From the NCBI GenBank assembly GCA_977006965.1, contig OZ345365.1, forward strand, positions 2,170,001-2,234,000: 64,000 nt of DNA. Direction: 5' to 3'. Source of the stretch: Phymatolithon calcareum. Taxonomy: Eukaryota; Rhodophyta; Florideophyceae; Hapalidiales. Every line of letters begins with the position of its first letter. Position 1 is the stretch's first letter. Of this stretch, positions 11,119 to 22,172 are shown in pieces. The notes beneath the pieces are model-generated. The model did no database searches. It was not told where the DNA came from and was given only the letters and a program-made list of their open reading frames with translations. The position numbers were made by a program, and so were the translations under genes.

Positions 11119-12169
11119 GAGGAAATTCACTACATGGCCACCAAAAATTGGCAAAATTCGCTACATGGCCATCTCTAGCCAAACGTACTACTCACCCCTA
11201 GCTAGGAGTACTATCATAGCTCACTCTAGCCAAAACTACTACTTATCCGTTTGTCAAACCAATCTATGCGACAGTAAAATTTATTGCGCGAGCTACTCTC
11301 TACACTTTAGATCCCCGTCGTAAGTAGCATCTCCGTCATCGTAGGCGGTAAGGTCGACAATCAAGGACTGAGCCGCTTTGCCGATTTGTTTTCGTTTCGC
11401 CTCGACGACGTTGTGGATGTTGGGTCTCCCGCATGTCTGCGAAAGTGACCAGTGTTTCCGCACGAGGAGCAGTGACGGGCCCTCATTTCGGACGGCAAGT
11501 AGGGTTTCTTGCGCTTGCGGCACGGCTTTGCTACAACGTCAAACGGCACGAAATCATCCTGTACGAGCTGGTCTCCAGTGACTGCAACACGCGTGATGCT
11601 GCCCGCAAGCTGTTCGGCCCACGTTCTGAACATCTATAGGTCCCCGAACCAGTGCTTGTTCCACAGTTCGAACGACACCCAATGCTGCACCAAGTGGCTG
11701 GAAGCGTACAAAAGTCCAGCGACGACGTAGCTACATGTCCTCAGGGCTCTTCAAAGAGACTGCAAAAGCATGTAGCGCGGTAATCGCTACTAACTGTCAC
11801 ATAGAATGGTGTCTCTTCGCTGCGAACAAAACAGCTAAGCGCGCCATTTTCGATGACCTCGGGCTCCACAAACAGCTTCTCCGCTCGGACGACTTTTTCC
11901 TGGTGCTTTTCGTGTTGTAGGAGATCACGACGTTGACAACGTCGTCAAAGCTTGATCCAGCGAAGTCGCCCACCTGTTCCACGAGCTTCTTCTTTTCCAT
12001 GATTTCGGAGTGTTAGTGCGGGAGTGTTTTCTGTTGAGCGTTGCAGATGAACACGACAACGTGCTTACAGAACGCCGTCGTATTCATAACGGATGAGCAG
12101 TGGATTTGGCCAGAGATGGCCATGTAGTGAATTTTGCCAATTTTTGGTGGCCATGTAGTGAATTTCCTC
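11119..12169. mobile_element. MULE-like DNA transposon with a 10-bp target duplication
   Basis: A 65-bp TIR (two mismatches) begins GAGGAAATTCACTACATGGC at 11119 and is mirrored at 12169. The flanks AAAAGAAAAT at 11109-11118 and 12170-12179 are identical. A long TIR with a roughly 10-bp target duplication is the signature of Mutator-like elements. Each TIR holds a tandem pair of the word TTC(A/G)CTACATGGCCA. The interior keeps a transposase zinc-knuckle remnant. Confidence 0.88.
11361..11633 (-). pseudogene. MULE transposase C-terminal zinc-knuckle remnant
   Basis: This minus-strand frame ends with a basic stretch (KPCRKRKKPYLP) followed by CSSCGNTGHFRRHAGDP. It matches the CX2CX4HX4C zinc knuckle that closes many Mutator-like transposases, except that the final Cys is Ala. 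No catalytic DDE or SWIM segment could be read upstream; frames between 11640 and 12000 are broken. The element is therefore non-autonomous. Confidence 0.6.
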
Positions 12170-12284
12170 AAAAGAAAATCCATATGTACATACAAATATT
12201 AGAAATACAATAATATGGTTTTTGACTAACAACCGATAGTGAAAGGTAACTATTCAAATTTTGAATGACAGTAGTCCCGCTGGT

Positions 12285-13000
12285 GTCTTTGCCGATATGA
12301 GAACGTCGTCCGCAAAGCTGTCTGCAGCTATATCAGCGACTTCTCTTGGCTCTTGGATTATGCTTTCTGAGAATTCGATATTGAAAAGATAGTGGAACCT
12401 TGGGCTCAGCGCGGACCCCTCAGGTACTCCTTTGTCAATTAGAGACTACTTCTGCTGCCAGTCCCCAACCGTGGATTCCCAGGAAGACATCAAGAATGGC
12501 TCGATCATCGCGCATAGGTCTAGCGGCAGAAGGCTTCTCATACTCTCTAGCAGGTATTGTCAAGACACTGTGTCGTACACTATCTTCAGGTCCAATACAG
12601 AGATACATCCCTGTCCTTGTTTTTGTAGTTCCAGCGCCCTCAATATTGAGAGCTCCGTACTCTTCCCTTTTCGAAATCTCAGCTGGATGTTGTGGTTCTT
12701 GTATCTTTGATGGGGCATAATGTCAATTGCGGACTCAACAACCATTCGGATCTGACTCAGGGATATGGGTCGGAAATTTTTTGGATCGTCATGGTCTCCT
12801 TTCTTGTGCAGTGAGACCAAGAGAGCTTTCATGCACGATGTTGGAAGTGTTTCGCATCTGCCGCAGGCTGTCCAGAGCTCAAAGACAATGTATCTATATG
12901 CCTCCAAATCCATTTCCAGCATTTCGGTCTTCACGCAGTCCAGGCCAGGGGCCTTTCTTATTGGAACTTTCAGGATTGCTAGGTTGATAAGGTTCCGCAT
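12285..13000 (-). pseudogene. LINE-B copy: reverse transcriptase
   Basis: Minus-strand non-LTR reverse transcriptase. Visible motifs in order are KAPGLDCVKTEML (finger), FRPISLSQIRMVVESAID, IQLRFRKGKSTELSILRAL, ISVLDLKIVYDTVS (first catalytic Asp region), KGVPEGSALSP, and an intact FADDVLISAK box at about 12285-12330. Frameshifts separate these blocks near 12560 and 12450. A second copy is at 55422-56346. The sequence stops soon after the FADD box, so the thumb is lost. Confidence 0.85.
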
Positions 13001-13562
13001 TTGAAGATGACAGAAGAAGTACGACGGTCTTGGATGCTATCTCCTGACATCTCGGCATGTCTGGGACAAGTGAGCATTGACCAGCGTTTTGTGCAATAGA
13101 CGGCCGGTCATCTTGTACTTAGACATTCTTCGCGTTCTCATCTTCTGCATTCGAGAGATTTTTTCAATTTCCTTTGACCCATCTTTTTCCTCAAGATCTA
13201 CTATGCATTCTTGATACTGCTGCCGCTTCTTTCTGTTAACAAACTTCCCTATATATTTACGACGTTCCTCATATCGCTTATATGACTCCTCTGTGTCTTG
13301 CTCTTGAGCTTTCTTGTGCAATTCCTTGCGACGCCTGCACTTCGATTCGAGATCTGAATTCTTCGGTTCCCCGGTCTATATTCTCGGTTAAGTCTTGCGC
13401 TTTCACTCCCGCCAAGGCGGAGCTCTGGTACCACCAGGTGACTCCTCTCAGCCTTCACACATAGGTAGAAGAATCTTTCGTTTGCAGCTTTCGTCATGCC
13501 TTGGTACCATTCTCGTGCAAGAATATTGTCCCCCTCCGCTGCAGACTAGCGCTCTCATCCCC
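13001..13562 (-). pseudogene. LINE-B linker upstream of the reverse transcriptase
   Basis: Basic, charged minus-strand fragments in different frames (for example 13497-13249, ANERFFYLCVKAERSH; 13321-13037) resemble the helical linker between endonuclease and reverse transcriptase in LINEs. No endonuclease motif (MGDLN, SDH) is visible, so the endonuclease seems deleted between this part and ORF1. Confidence 0.45.
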
Positions 13563-14380
13563 TTAACTTTTGCATGTTTCTTTTCTAGCCTTCAAGAGCG
13601 TTTTATATATGGCGGGTGTTAGCGCATTCTCAGATGCGCTAATGATTTTCACATGTGACATTTTCGCTGATCGAATGAGACTGATGATGTTCAGGTTATC
13701 GACCTTTTCAACAAGGAGTTCCATTACCGAGTTTCCAAAGAGAGACACATGCAGGAGATATATATTTGCAAGTAGGTCCCGCATATTTTCCTTAGTGCAT
13801 TTCCTGTCCGTCCTCGGGAGGTTCTTAACGTAGTAATTCCACCACTGGAGCTTTTTCAGGACTCATCATTGGGTCCATTCGTTCAGTGAAGGCATCCAAT
13901 TTCGATTTGTCTTCCTGAGAAATCTGTAGATTTTGTGCTGCTCTTCGAGCTGTTTCAAGGTACGTCGGCTTTGCATCGTCCTGCTTTTCAGTGCTTATTA
14001 AACTGGGAAATGCAGCATCGGACAGAATGTCTCGAGTTGGTTCCGCTATCTGCTGGGTTGAGTTTTCTGGCTTAGGATGCTTCTTCAATCTAAGGTTCTC
14101 TTTCTGAGCGTGACGAATTCTGCTTCAGGAGGGTCACTCGGTTCGCAGTGTCTGCGTGTTTCATTTCAATCTCCTCTAACTTCTTTAATAGAGTGTTGAA
14201 GTCGCTAGCATCTTGCTGGAATCTCGCTGGCTCTATTTCGGTCTCCAAAGTGCTGTTCTTCTCGCCACCTTGATGACACAATTTCACGTCCTTTCTCGAT
14301 TTGCGACTTTCCTGCGTCAGAAAAGGCATCCCACGGTCTCCGCGGTTATTTGAGGCCTCAATTTCGCCTTCAAACGGCAT
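13563..14380 (-). pseudogene. LINE-B ORF1 remnant
   Basis: Three adjoining minus-strand frames form an ORF1-like protein. They are an N-terminal charged, coiled-coil-like part (FNTLLKKLEEIEMKHADTA), a Ser/Pro/Asp-rich linker, and a C-terminal region with VVELLRYVKNLPRTDRKC and SLFGNSVMELLVE. The last resembles the RNA-binding C-terminal domain of LINE ORF1 proteins (a YVxxLPR start and a G-N-S-V-x-E-L-L-V strand). Such proteins coat the element RNA. Stop or frameshift breaks occur near 14089 and 13800. Confidence 0.55.
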
Positions 14381-14437
14381 AGCGCTTTGCGCCTACAAGG
14401 GTAGAACCCTCCTGTACGGTTTCCCTACAGAACCTTC

Positions 14438-15950
14438 TATTCCGCTACGCCTGTCTCGCGATCGCTGTTTGGGCCCTTTCTGTCCAATTCATCAGCTCCT
14501 CAGTACAGTGGTCCAAAAATAGTACACACCTGCCACCACAGCTATGCGCTATGAAGAAGGGGAAATTTGTAGTACATTTTACCAACGCATCTGCTGACGC
14601 TTAAGGCAACACTTCTGGCGAGCCACGAAGACCCAATCGGAACCCAAAGGCTCCATTTCTCTAAAGTGGCATAGTCAGTAAAACCCAAAACCTACCTCTG
14701 GTCTCACAGAAGAGATCTCAAGGGAGCTATGCGCTATGGCAGAAGCATTTCTGACATCGTCCTGGGTGTCAACCATCGGTAATACAGGAGTACCTCAGGG
14801 GTCCCCTCGCAGTCCAAATTTACAAATTCTTCATGGATGAGTTCGCGGAACGTATGGGAGCAGTGCCCAGAGCCTGGGCCGACGTCCCGTCAATCCTCTT
14901 AGCACACGACGTAATTCTTCTAGCGAAATCACCTTCCGCTCTGCAGGGATTGCTAGACAATGCCACTCACTGGGCACAAGTAAGAGAAATGACATGGAAC
15001 ACGAAACGAGGAAAAAGCAAGATTCTTGAATCGGAAGAGACGTCGGGCGTGACATTCAAGCTGCCTAATAAGGCCCTCGCACATGTCCTGGTAGTCAAAT
15101 ACCGCGTAGTATCCCTAGGACCGGAGGGAGTTACAGATACAGAGATGTCGCAGCGCCTTAAGAAGGTAAAGGCGACTCTTTACGACCTACGTGCACTTGG
15201 AGTATTCAATAATTGGCCTACAGAAGTGCATCCACTTATACAAGGCTTTAATCCAGGCAAGTTGGGGGTCCGCAATGCACATAACACCGTGGACAGAAAA
15301 CCTTCAGAGCGCCGTCAAGGAAGTTGAACAAACGTTTTTCAGACAAGTATTCGGGCCACTTGCACGAGGAAAGACGGATAGACTCCGTCTACTATGTCGA
15401 ATCCAAGCTGCGTCCTATCGGCGGGAAATACTAGCTTTCAAGATGTTGAGAAAGACCATGGCAAAAAGAAGGAAAGTTCCTGGAGGAACCGCCAGAGAAA
15501 AGAAACTCAGAACAGTTCAAGCCGCAAGTAATGACATAGACAACTGGCGGTTTAGTACGCCTTTGGAAGATTTCCGCAAGTGTCTACAACACTGATGGCG
15601 CATAGATTCGGAAACAAAGTCAGGCAGCACATGGAGACCCTGGATCACAACTTGCCAATCTATGAACTCAACGAAGAAGACCGACTGGCAACAGAGAAGG
15701 CACTAGATGACCTCTTGATCTTCAGCAAAAGCATCATCTAGAGATGCAGAATGAAAAAGACCTGCAGTGAAACAAGAAGAGACGCTTCGAAAACTGTTAG
15801 GAAGAGTTATCAAAAAATCGATTATATGCTAGGGCTCAGATAGAATACCATACATAAGAGTAGAGCCGCCCTAGTGAGAGTAGCACCTGAAGAAGCCTTG
15901 CCCGTGTATTCGTATGACTGTGCGGCTTTAAAAAATAAAAAAAGTCTGGT
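14438..15950 (+). pseudogene. LINE-C copy 1: reverse transcriptase and 3' end
   Basis: Plus-strand LINE fragment. Motifs include a damaged GVPQGSP segment near 14790, then FMDEFAERMG at 14830. The catalytic box is altered to LLAHDVILLA (FADD to AHDV). Further on are MTWNTKRGKSKILE, RLKKVKATLYDLRALGVF, and in the next frame the thumb ITPWTENLQSAVKEVEQTFF. The C-terminus reads RQHMETLDHNL in the 15600-15740 stretch. The 3' end is a CGGCTTTAAAAAATAAA tail near 15945. A frameshift near 15230 and the changed catalytic Asp make it inactive. It lies head-to-head with LINE-B, an arrangement repeated at 55422-58215. Confidence 0.82.
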
Positions 15951-16799
15951 TCTGCTTAGTAGCGTTTAGTGACAATAGCAGTAGCTCGCCGAGAACATAC
16001 CGTTTGCTATTCTCGCAAATAGGGAAGAGATTTCTTGGCCACACAATACCCATAACGTCTGTGTATCGTCTTCGCACTGTCTGTTAAACGTTCAAGGTTA
16101 TTAGCGATAGCAAGACAATGTCTGTAAGGTGATCAGCATGATTATTATCAGCTGATACGCCGAATGTGAGACCATGCGTGTCATCACAGTTAGCTTCACT
16201 TATCTAGGGGTATATAAGTAACTCAAGCAGGCAACTTTAGTAAAGGAAGGCACCGACTTCTGCACAATAGCGCGAGGCCTGGATCCCATCATCCGTGGTC
16301 GCTCCATGGCGCTTTCCATCGAGCACCGAGCCTAGCAAAGAAACGCTTCTTCATGGAAGGGAGCAGAGAAAGACTCAGCATCCTCTTCGATTGTGCCAAC
16401 GTGCAAAATCGCAAACAGTTCCTTGATTATAATCTCTGGTTCTCGGAGCGGGGATATCCTGAACGGAAAGAAACGTCTGTAAATAACAAGCAATTAATAT
16501 GATTTCTACAGAGAAGAATATAGAGAAAACGGAGTCTGATTTTACGTTCGGAAGCTGCTGTAGGGCTTTTCCATACAGGGCATCCCTGGCAAGCCCACAA
16601 ACGCTTACATTGTCGCCCCATTCCCAGCGTCGATGCTATCGACGAGTATGGATGCCCATCTGTCGGAACAATCTAGCCTTGCGCAAATGGGACGACAAGA
16701 GGCGTTTTGATCGGCATGCTTGCCAAGTTGTCCGAAGGAATATCCGAACAGAGAAAAAAGTATCAGAAGAGTACATTGATGGGGAAGAGCGCGAGACGC
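15951..16799. other. No gene recognised
   Basis: Short broken frames only. The segment from about 16500 may be a degraded upstream part of LINE-F, but no motif could be named. Confidence 0.4.
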
Positions 16800-17407
16800 T
16801 TTGCCTGACCAAGAAGGACGGGGTGCCATATCAGCACCAAAGCTAAAGGCTCCGAGCAGGTGCGGATTCGCGGCAGACAAGATAGAGGAGCTCATGAACG
16901 AAATGGAAAAGGTGAAAATAGGAGCTGAATCTCTGGACAATGTGGTGGATTTCAAGCACTTGGGAACAATGCAATCAGGAGCAGCAGACCCTAGACGCCC
17001 GTTTCCTACCTCATCGAAATTGCCAAATCACGTGTCAATTGCCATATCACGTGTCAAATGTCTCTATCGACTACTCACGAATACGTCACTACCGCTCGCG
17101 CTGCGCTTACGCCTCTAGAGAGCCTCGATGGTCTCGACTTTGATATATGGATGTGAATCCAAGAAGCAAGAGAGCCCTCAATGCGGTGATACGAGAGTTT
17201 AAGGACCATCGCTGGGGATGGTTAGGATATGTTCTACGCATGGCTGAGAATAGGCTCGTTCGCAGGATACTACTACTATGCGTACCCGAAACATGCTCCT
17301 CTCTCCGTGGAGATATACCAAACCAAGAAATCGAATCGGCCATAACAAACGCCTCCGACCTCAGCAAGTGGAATGAAATGAAACCTTCAAGTCGTGCTAT
17401 CCTCTGA
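16800..17407 (+). pseudogene. LINE-F: reverse transcriptase C-terminal remnant
   Basis: Plus-strand remains of a different LINE type. The first frame has NVVDFKHLGTMQSGAADPRR, like the F-x-Y-L-G strand after the palm. Near 17140 another frame gives an LIYGCES-like segment. The frame from 17147 has HRWGWLGYVLRMAENRLVRR, matching the conserved RW-LGHVLRM-x-R C-terminal motif of many LINE ORF2 proteins. Two or more frameshifts separate these parts. The palm and endonuclease are absent. Confidence 0.72.
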
Positions 17408-17500
17408 ATCGACAGATCCAACCCCCACAAGACTTTAGAACCGTCCAAAGAAACAGGAAAACTCTGAATTAGGATCAAATCTCCTTGTCCACCTCTACCT

Positions 17501-17959
17501 TCACATTCCCATAACGTCAGACAAAACAATCTGAATCAAGAAGGTGAAAAGCGCAGCGATGTTGCCTCCAGAAATGTTGCTTCCACCGCCCATAAGATTG
17601 GTAGTTATGCCGTTCATCATCGTTGAGCTCTTCTCGGCGGAAAGCCCGTACTTGGTCTGTACCTTTCGCACCTCGGCAGCTAGCTCATAGGCGGCGCAGC
17701 CCTTGGCCGCACTCGCGCGCGATTGCACGAGCATTCCGAAGCTCATGGTTTTCTCCTGTGCCGTGAGCGCGGAACGAGTCGGGGCGACAGCTGTTGCAGC
17801 TTCTGCGCGCTGGTACGCGGCATTGAGGTCACCGATATCTTTCATCGCCTCCTCTTTGCTCATACCCCGGAGGGCGGCAAGCTTCGCGAAACGAGCAGAA
17901 ACCTGTGCGATGCCCCGCATAGATTCGAGCACCTGCTCGGACGTTGTCATGGTCACCAT
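17501..17959 (-). CDS. Unrecognised small Ala-rich protein, likely host gene
   Basis: An intact minus-strand frame of 152 codons starting at the ATG at 17959 (MVTMTTSEQVLESM), in the context ACCACCATGG. The frame stays open upstream to 18058, but the first ATG with good context and the TATA box position favour this start. The protein is Ala- and Ser-rich and predicted helical (RFAKLAALRGMSKEEAMKDI, YELAAEVRKVQTKYGLS). A Gly/Ser hinge (GGGSNISGG) is followed by a hydrophobic C-terminal segment (AALFTFLIQIVLSDVMGM) that could anchor it in a membrane. No family was recognised. It is more GC-rich than the surrounding transposon debris and shows no frameshift, so I judge it a real gene. Confidence 0.65.
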   Translation of the reverse strand: MVTMTTSEQVLESMRGIAQVSARFAKLAALRGMSKEEAMKDIGDLNAAYQRAEAATAVAPTRSALTAQEKTMSFGMLVQSRASAAKGCAAYELAAEVRKVQTKYGLSAEKSSTMMNGITTNLMGGGSNISGGNIAALFTFLIQIVLSDVMGM

Positions 17960-18074
17960 GGTGGTAAAGATGTGAGGTGAGAGTGGACATTGGACATTGG
18001 AGACTGGCGAGCAGAGAGTGGAGGTTGTGGTGATGCGCAAGTGGGTAGAAGTGCTCAATGAGCCGATGCCGGTG

Positions 18075-18083
18075 CTTATATAG
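18075..18083 (-). promoter_or_regulatory. TATA box for the gene at 17501-17959
   Basis: The minus strand reads GCTATATAAGC here, 116 bp upstream of the proposed ATG. The pyrimidine-rich leader between them (repeated CCAATGTCC, then ACCACC before the ATG) fits a transcription start about 30 bp downstream of the box. Confidence 0.6.
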
Positions 18084-18299
18084 CGTCGGGAAAAACCACG
18101 ATCTACTCTTTTCTATTTCAGGGGGATCAGACTCCTTTTCCACACCCAGACTCAAATTTCAGGGGCTAGACATCAACAGGGCAGATAACGATTCTCTCCG
18201 TGGTGCTCTCCGCTCGCTGATTGAACACCCCTTCGAAAATCGAGTGACTGGAAAGCAAGACGATACATTATTTGGCCTCGTGTCGCTTTGGATGCGATG

Positions 18300-19559
18300 A
18301 ACTTCAGCGGCAGCGAGGGGATGTTTTCGGTAGACTTGCTGAATACTGCACAGTATTCTGCTGCATTGCTTTAAGCACTGTTTCTTTTTGCTTCAAAAAA
18401 GAGCGGATAAAATCACAACCGAGTTGTAGTAACCTTTAGGTGGAGCTAAAATGAAGTGCATATCGACAGTCTTCGCGGCCCTTGTCCATCCAGCCAAGTC
18501 TATTGGTCCGTGACGCGAGGAGCCCGCACGCGAGCTATTTTCGCTTGTCTTGGAACACATGCTTGAATAATGATCATCAGTGCATCACGACATGATGAAA
18601 TGATGCACTGGCTCTGGAATATGCAAAAATCACTATTATGTATGAGCAGAACTGTATTCGGATTACAGTAAGAACTGTTGCAAATCTGCTCCGTGTTCGC
18701 GAACCGCTGTGCGGAATAAAATGATATAAGATCGCTTGAACCCGCAGGTTACAAACCTACCTTTACTCTTCTCCTCCGGCTCCTCTATCACACAGCAGCA
18801 AACAACCTACCATATACTGTACCAGGAGCCGATTTAAGGGAGCGTGTGTGTCGAAAGCCACTGTTTGACTGTAAGTTTTGTTTTTGAAACTGCAGTAAAT
18901 CGAAAATGTATACCAGCAGAGCACAAAAAACGATCGGGCCCAAGTTGCAATCATCGAACCGTGTTCTTTAAAGCACCGCGTTATGGACTTCCGCTTAAAA
19001 GTTACGCGCACCGCAAAAGAATCGAAATTCAAACGAACAACGAATAGAATTAAATTTAATGAACGATAGCTTTTAAAAATCTGCATCCTGGCACTCGTTT
19101 TCATTTGCACAGGGCTTGGCATCGGATTGAGTCTACCGATGGAATGCTGCAATACTTATGCTTGTGCCTCTGCCAAAATATCACTTGGCGATACAAGTTT
19201 GGGTTACATTTGCTGTATTGGCACTTTCATGGGTCTAGCGATAAACTGTACAGCGTATGATTGCGGCTTTATTGTAGTATCTGGGACCCCCTGGTGTGGA
19301 TGAAGCGGTAACTAACGCAAATACATCAGCTCGACTGACTCGAGATGTACTCGTAATATATCTGTCTTCAAACCTACCGCGCAGATACTGAGCAGAAACG
19401 AACAGAGAAGACTTTACGTCATAGAAAATATTGAGGGCAGGACAGCTTCACCTTTATGCAGCACAGTATGAAAGCTAAAGCGTCCAAAGAGAAGCGACAG
19501 GCTCATCCAGCCGGCATTGTCGCCACCAATGTAGTTTTTCCTTGATACAAAAGTACATA
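18300..19559. other. No gene recognised
   Basis: Only short unsupported frames. A 10-bp stem (CAGTGCATCA / TGATGCACTG) occurs near 18578-18611. Confidence 0.45.
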
Positions 19560-19892
19560 ACTCTCAGAACACATTACTGAACGTGCCCACTCATATCCTG
19601 CACAGAACAGTGCAATTGTGCGTGAGATTTCCCAGCCGCAGTACACCGATGAACAGTTAATTCGCTCTCACATCCCACTCTGATTGAATACTCTGTTTTG
19701 AAAATGACACTATCAATTCCACTTGTCCCCAGAAACGAGGGAAACAAGTGATGTCCGCCCTGTATCAATTGTAAGTTGGACCGCTGATATGTTTCATATA
19801 TGCCGCGCCTATGGACACCAAAAAAGGTATCATAGCATCATCAGTTTAGTGGATTTCTATTGGTGCATCTACCACGAACTGACGCCGAAGAG

Positions 19893-19965
19893 GGGAAACA
19901 AATCCCGTGTTTCCCCCTTTCCGGGGAAACAAATCCCATGTTTCCCCCATTCTGGGGAAACAATT
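19893..19965 (+). repeat. Short tandem repeat, about 31-bp unit
   Basis: The word GGGGAAACAAATCCC(G/A)TGTTTCCCCC occurs twice in a row and a third time partially. Each unit is itself nearly palindromic (GGGGAAACA / TGTTTCCCC). Confidence 0.7.
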
Positions 19966-20093
19966 TTCATTTCTGTTTTGTTATAGTTTTTATGCACTCT
20001 TCCGGGGGAGAACAAATGTATGAAAGTTTCGTTTCGGTTGCCCGCTTTCGCAAGCTTACAACACAAAAACGGAACGTTTCAGGGGACAAGCAG

Positions 20094-20262
20094 TATGTGG
20101 ACCACTTTTTTGTGACACAAATGATGTGCGTGAAGCTCGGTGTGGGTCCTCGGGGACACAATTGCCCCTCGGGCTTCGCCCTCGGGTCTAATTGTGCCCC
20201 CTCGGGCCTCACAGCTCTCCTCCCTTACATCATTTGTTTCCCTCAAAAGTGGTCCACATCCC
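20094..20262. repeat. Long foldback hairpin with a TTCG tip
   Basis: ATGTGGACCACTTTT at 20094 and CAAATGATGT at 20118 are mirrored at 20226-20262. Inside, GACACAATTG and CCCCTCGGGC pair with the sequence following the centre GGGCTTCGCCC near 20179. The whole stretch can fold into one imperfect hairpin about 80 bp long. It is probably a foldback or MITE element. Confidence 0.7.
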
Positions 20263-21457
20263 GTACATGTGGCGGTATTGATGGTGTCATTTTCAAAACA
20301 GAGGGCTCACTCAGTGCGGGATGTGGGAGCGGAAGAACTGTCGCACTTGTTGCGATGTTTGTTTTCGGTTCGACAAAGTACACGTGGATCTTCAGGTGCT
20401 TCGACTCGAGACCGACTGGAGCATACAGGCTTATTCTTTATAGACTGAGTTGCATAGAGTATGATAGATCGTATAGCGAGCCTATACTTTAGGAGTTTGG
20501 CAGCGCCGAGCTAGAGGAGGATCATCATCATCAATTTACGTTATTCCATTCCGTTTCGCCAAGGTAAACCCCTTGTTCATTCAACCCATCCAGCACATCG
20601 GTGAAGAACCTACGTTCGCCTATAGCGGAAGGCGAGTTTCCTTGCCTGGCGTCGCGAGCCAGGGGAGAATCAGTTCGCAGTCCGACGACTGACTGGAACT
20701 CTGCAAGACGTGTACCGCTTTGCATTTGCAGGTCCCGATCGTTGCCAAGTCCCTATCCTAAGCTACTGCTCCGGTGCTAAGTTGCATTCTTCGTTCGAAA
20801 CCAAACCTGTCGTGTCCTGTACAAGATCAAGCTCTTTTTTCGGTTCACGCGTTAGCGCCCGTTAGTAAGCGGATCCGCACGCCGGCGACATCGTCTTCCG
20901 TACTCGGACAAGAACTATTCATGAGTGCACTGTACTTCGGCCGGGGAAATGTCCTCCGTATGGAGGATTTTCCCAAAGCAACTCATTTCCAATTAGCTCC
21001 AAGATGATGTTTAGCGAAAACAAACTTCGATTCACTGTTGCATAGCGCGAGAACATGAAGGAACGGATTACGAGAGAGAGCATTCATCGCCGCGGGCTAT
21101 ATTTTAGTAAAGGGACAGGATTTTTTTACCGCTTGGTGACCCTAAAATGACATGCCGTGGACGTTTGATGCTCATGCTTGGAATTTTCCGTTGCCAAAGA
21201 TGCCAAATGCAGTCCGCGGAGGCGGAGTGGCTCATACAAGGGACATTTCTATCTTTGTTACTTCCTTTATTGCGGAAAGATCTTTCACGCACAAGAAAAG
21301 CGTCTGAAATTGTTTGAAAACAGCTTCTCATTGTTCAGAAACTTGAGTACATCTAGGAGCTTCCCTCGACATAATTTCTCAAGGGATATTTCTTGCAAGA
21401 AGGTGCACAGTTGGGTGAGTGAAAGCACGATCTTTAGCTTGGAAAAGGGAAGTACGA

Positions 21458-21808
21458 CTAGGGTATAGGAATGGTAGTTGCCGTGGGTTGATACTCACTT
21501 GAAGGTTCTGCACGCATGGCGATTGGTACGCTGATCGAAACAACGATGATGACACTGATTACAACGGCAAGCACTATAGCGTACATTTTCTTCTTGTTCT
21601 TGGACTTCTGATGTCGTGTGGCCGGCACAACCTCCTCGGCGGCTTTCTTGACATCCTCCTTGCTCTCTTGCAAATTGCTTTCGAAGTCGTTGTCGAGTGC
21701 TCGCTGCGTCATGCTCATGTCTTCGTCCAGACCGCCCTCGATATCCGTCTCCACTATGGCCGTGGGAGAACGTTCGCCGCGTTGCAAATGTGCGAGGCGG
21801 TCTGTCAT
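21458..21808 (-). CDS. Putative single-pass membrane protein
   Basis: A minus-strand frame from the ATG at 21808 gives about 116 residues. The frame is open to 21970, but the first codon there is GTG. The N-terminal part is hydrophilic and acidic (VETDIEGGLDEDMSMTQRAL, ESNLQESKEDVKKAAEEV). A basic patch (RHQKSKNKKK) precedes one strong membrane segment (YAIVLAVVISVIIVVSISVP), and a short tail follows. The layout suggests a membrane protein with a cytosolic N-terminus, by the positive-inside rule. No family was recognised. It could be a host gene or a transposon accessory; no stop or frameshift interrupts it. Confidence 0.5.
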   Translation of the reverse strand: MTDRLAHLQRGERSPTAIVETDIEGGLDEDMSMTQRALDNDFESNLQESKEDVKKAAEEVVPATRHQKSKNKKKMYAIVLAVVISVIIVVSISVPIAMRAEPSSEYQPTATTIPIP

Positions 21809-22090
21809 CGCGAGGGATCTGATTTTCTGCGGCGTAACCAAGTGAGAACATTGTTCCTGCCTTTCCGGTGTGCCATAAATAAGAGCAATCTGCTTCGGGC
21901 GTGTTGGAGAGGCCGTTTCCAGAGAAGCAAGCGCCGTTGCGTGACGCAACGGCGACGCAACTTGCGTCACACCTGCGTGATTTACTGCACATCAAATGCA
22001 CGCATACACTTCTAGTCACGAGCCGAAACGAAGTACTGTTGTGTCACACGACGTGTAGCACGCAGCGCAGGCAGGGGACTTCCGCGCATA

Positions 22091-22172
22091 TCGTAGGGTC
22101 CCCTAATAATGGGCCACTCTGCAGGCGCTCATAAAAATAAATGCAAAAGATACATTGAGTTTGATGTTTCTG
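22091..22172 (-). mobile_element. Truncated right end of a pogo element
   Basis: Starts with TCGTAGGGTCCCCTAATAAT after a TA at 22089-22090 and then matches the reverse complement of 4505-4588 (right end of the 2219-5471 element) up to TTGATGTTTC. The homology then stops. It is a solo end of a third pogo copy and shows what the right end looks like without the nested insertion. Confidence 0.78.

Larger units (their letters stand above)
19655..20345. repeat. Outer inverted-repeat pair around a foldback element
   Basis: The plus-strand stretch 19655-19720 (containing ACTCTGTTTTGAAAATGACA) recurs in inverted orientation at about 20275-20345. The same sequence family forms the older repeat at 2113-2218 and 49560-49620. 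It may be a TIR element of about 0.7 kb or two opposite copies of one repeat. Confidence 0.6.

Noticed and set aside
18728-18775. Minus-strand anticodon-like stem (GTAGG / CCTGC) with GGGTTCAAGC
   Set aside because: The variable loop and the T-stem partner are missing, so it does not form a tRNA; probably coincidence.
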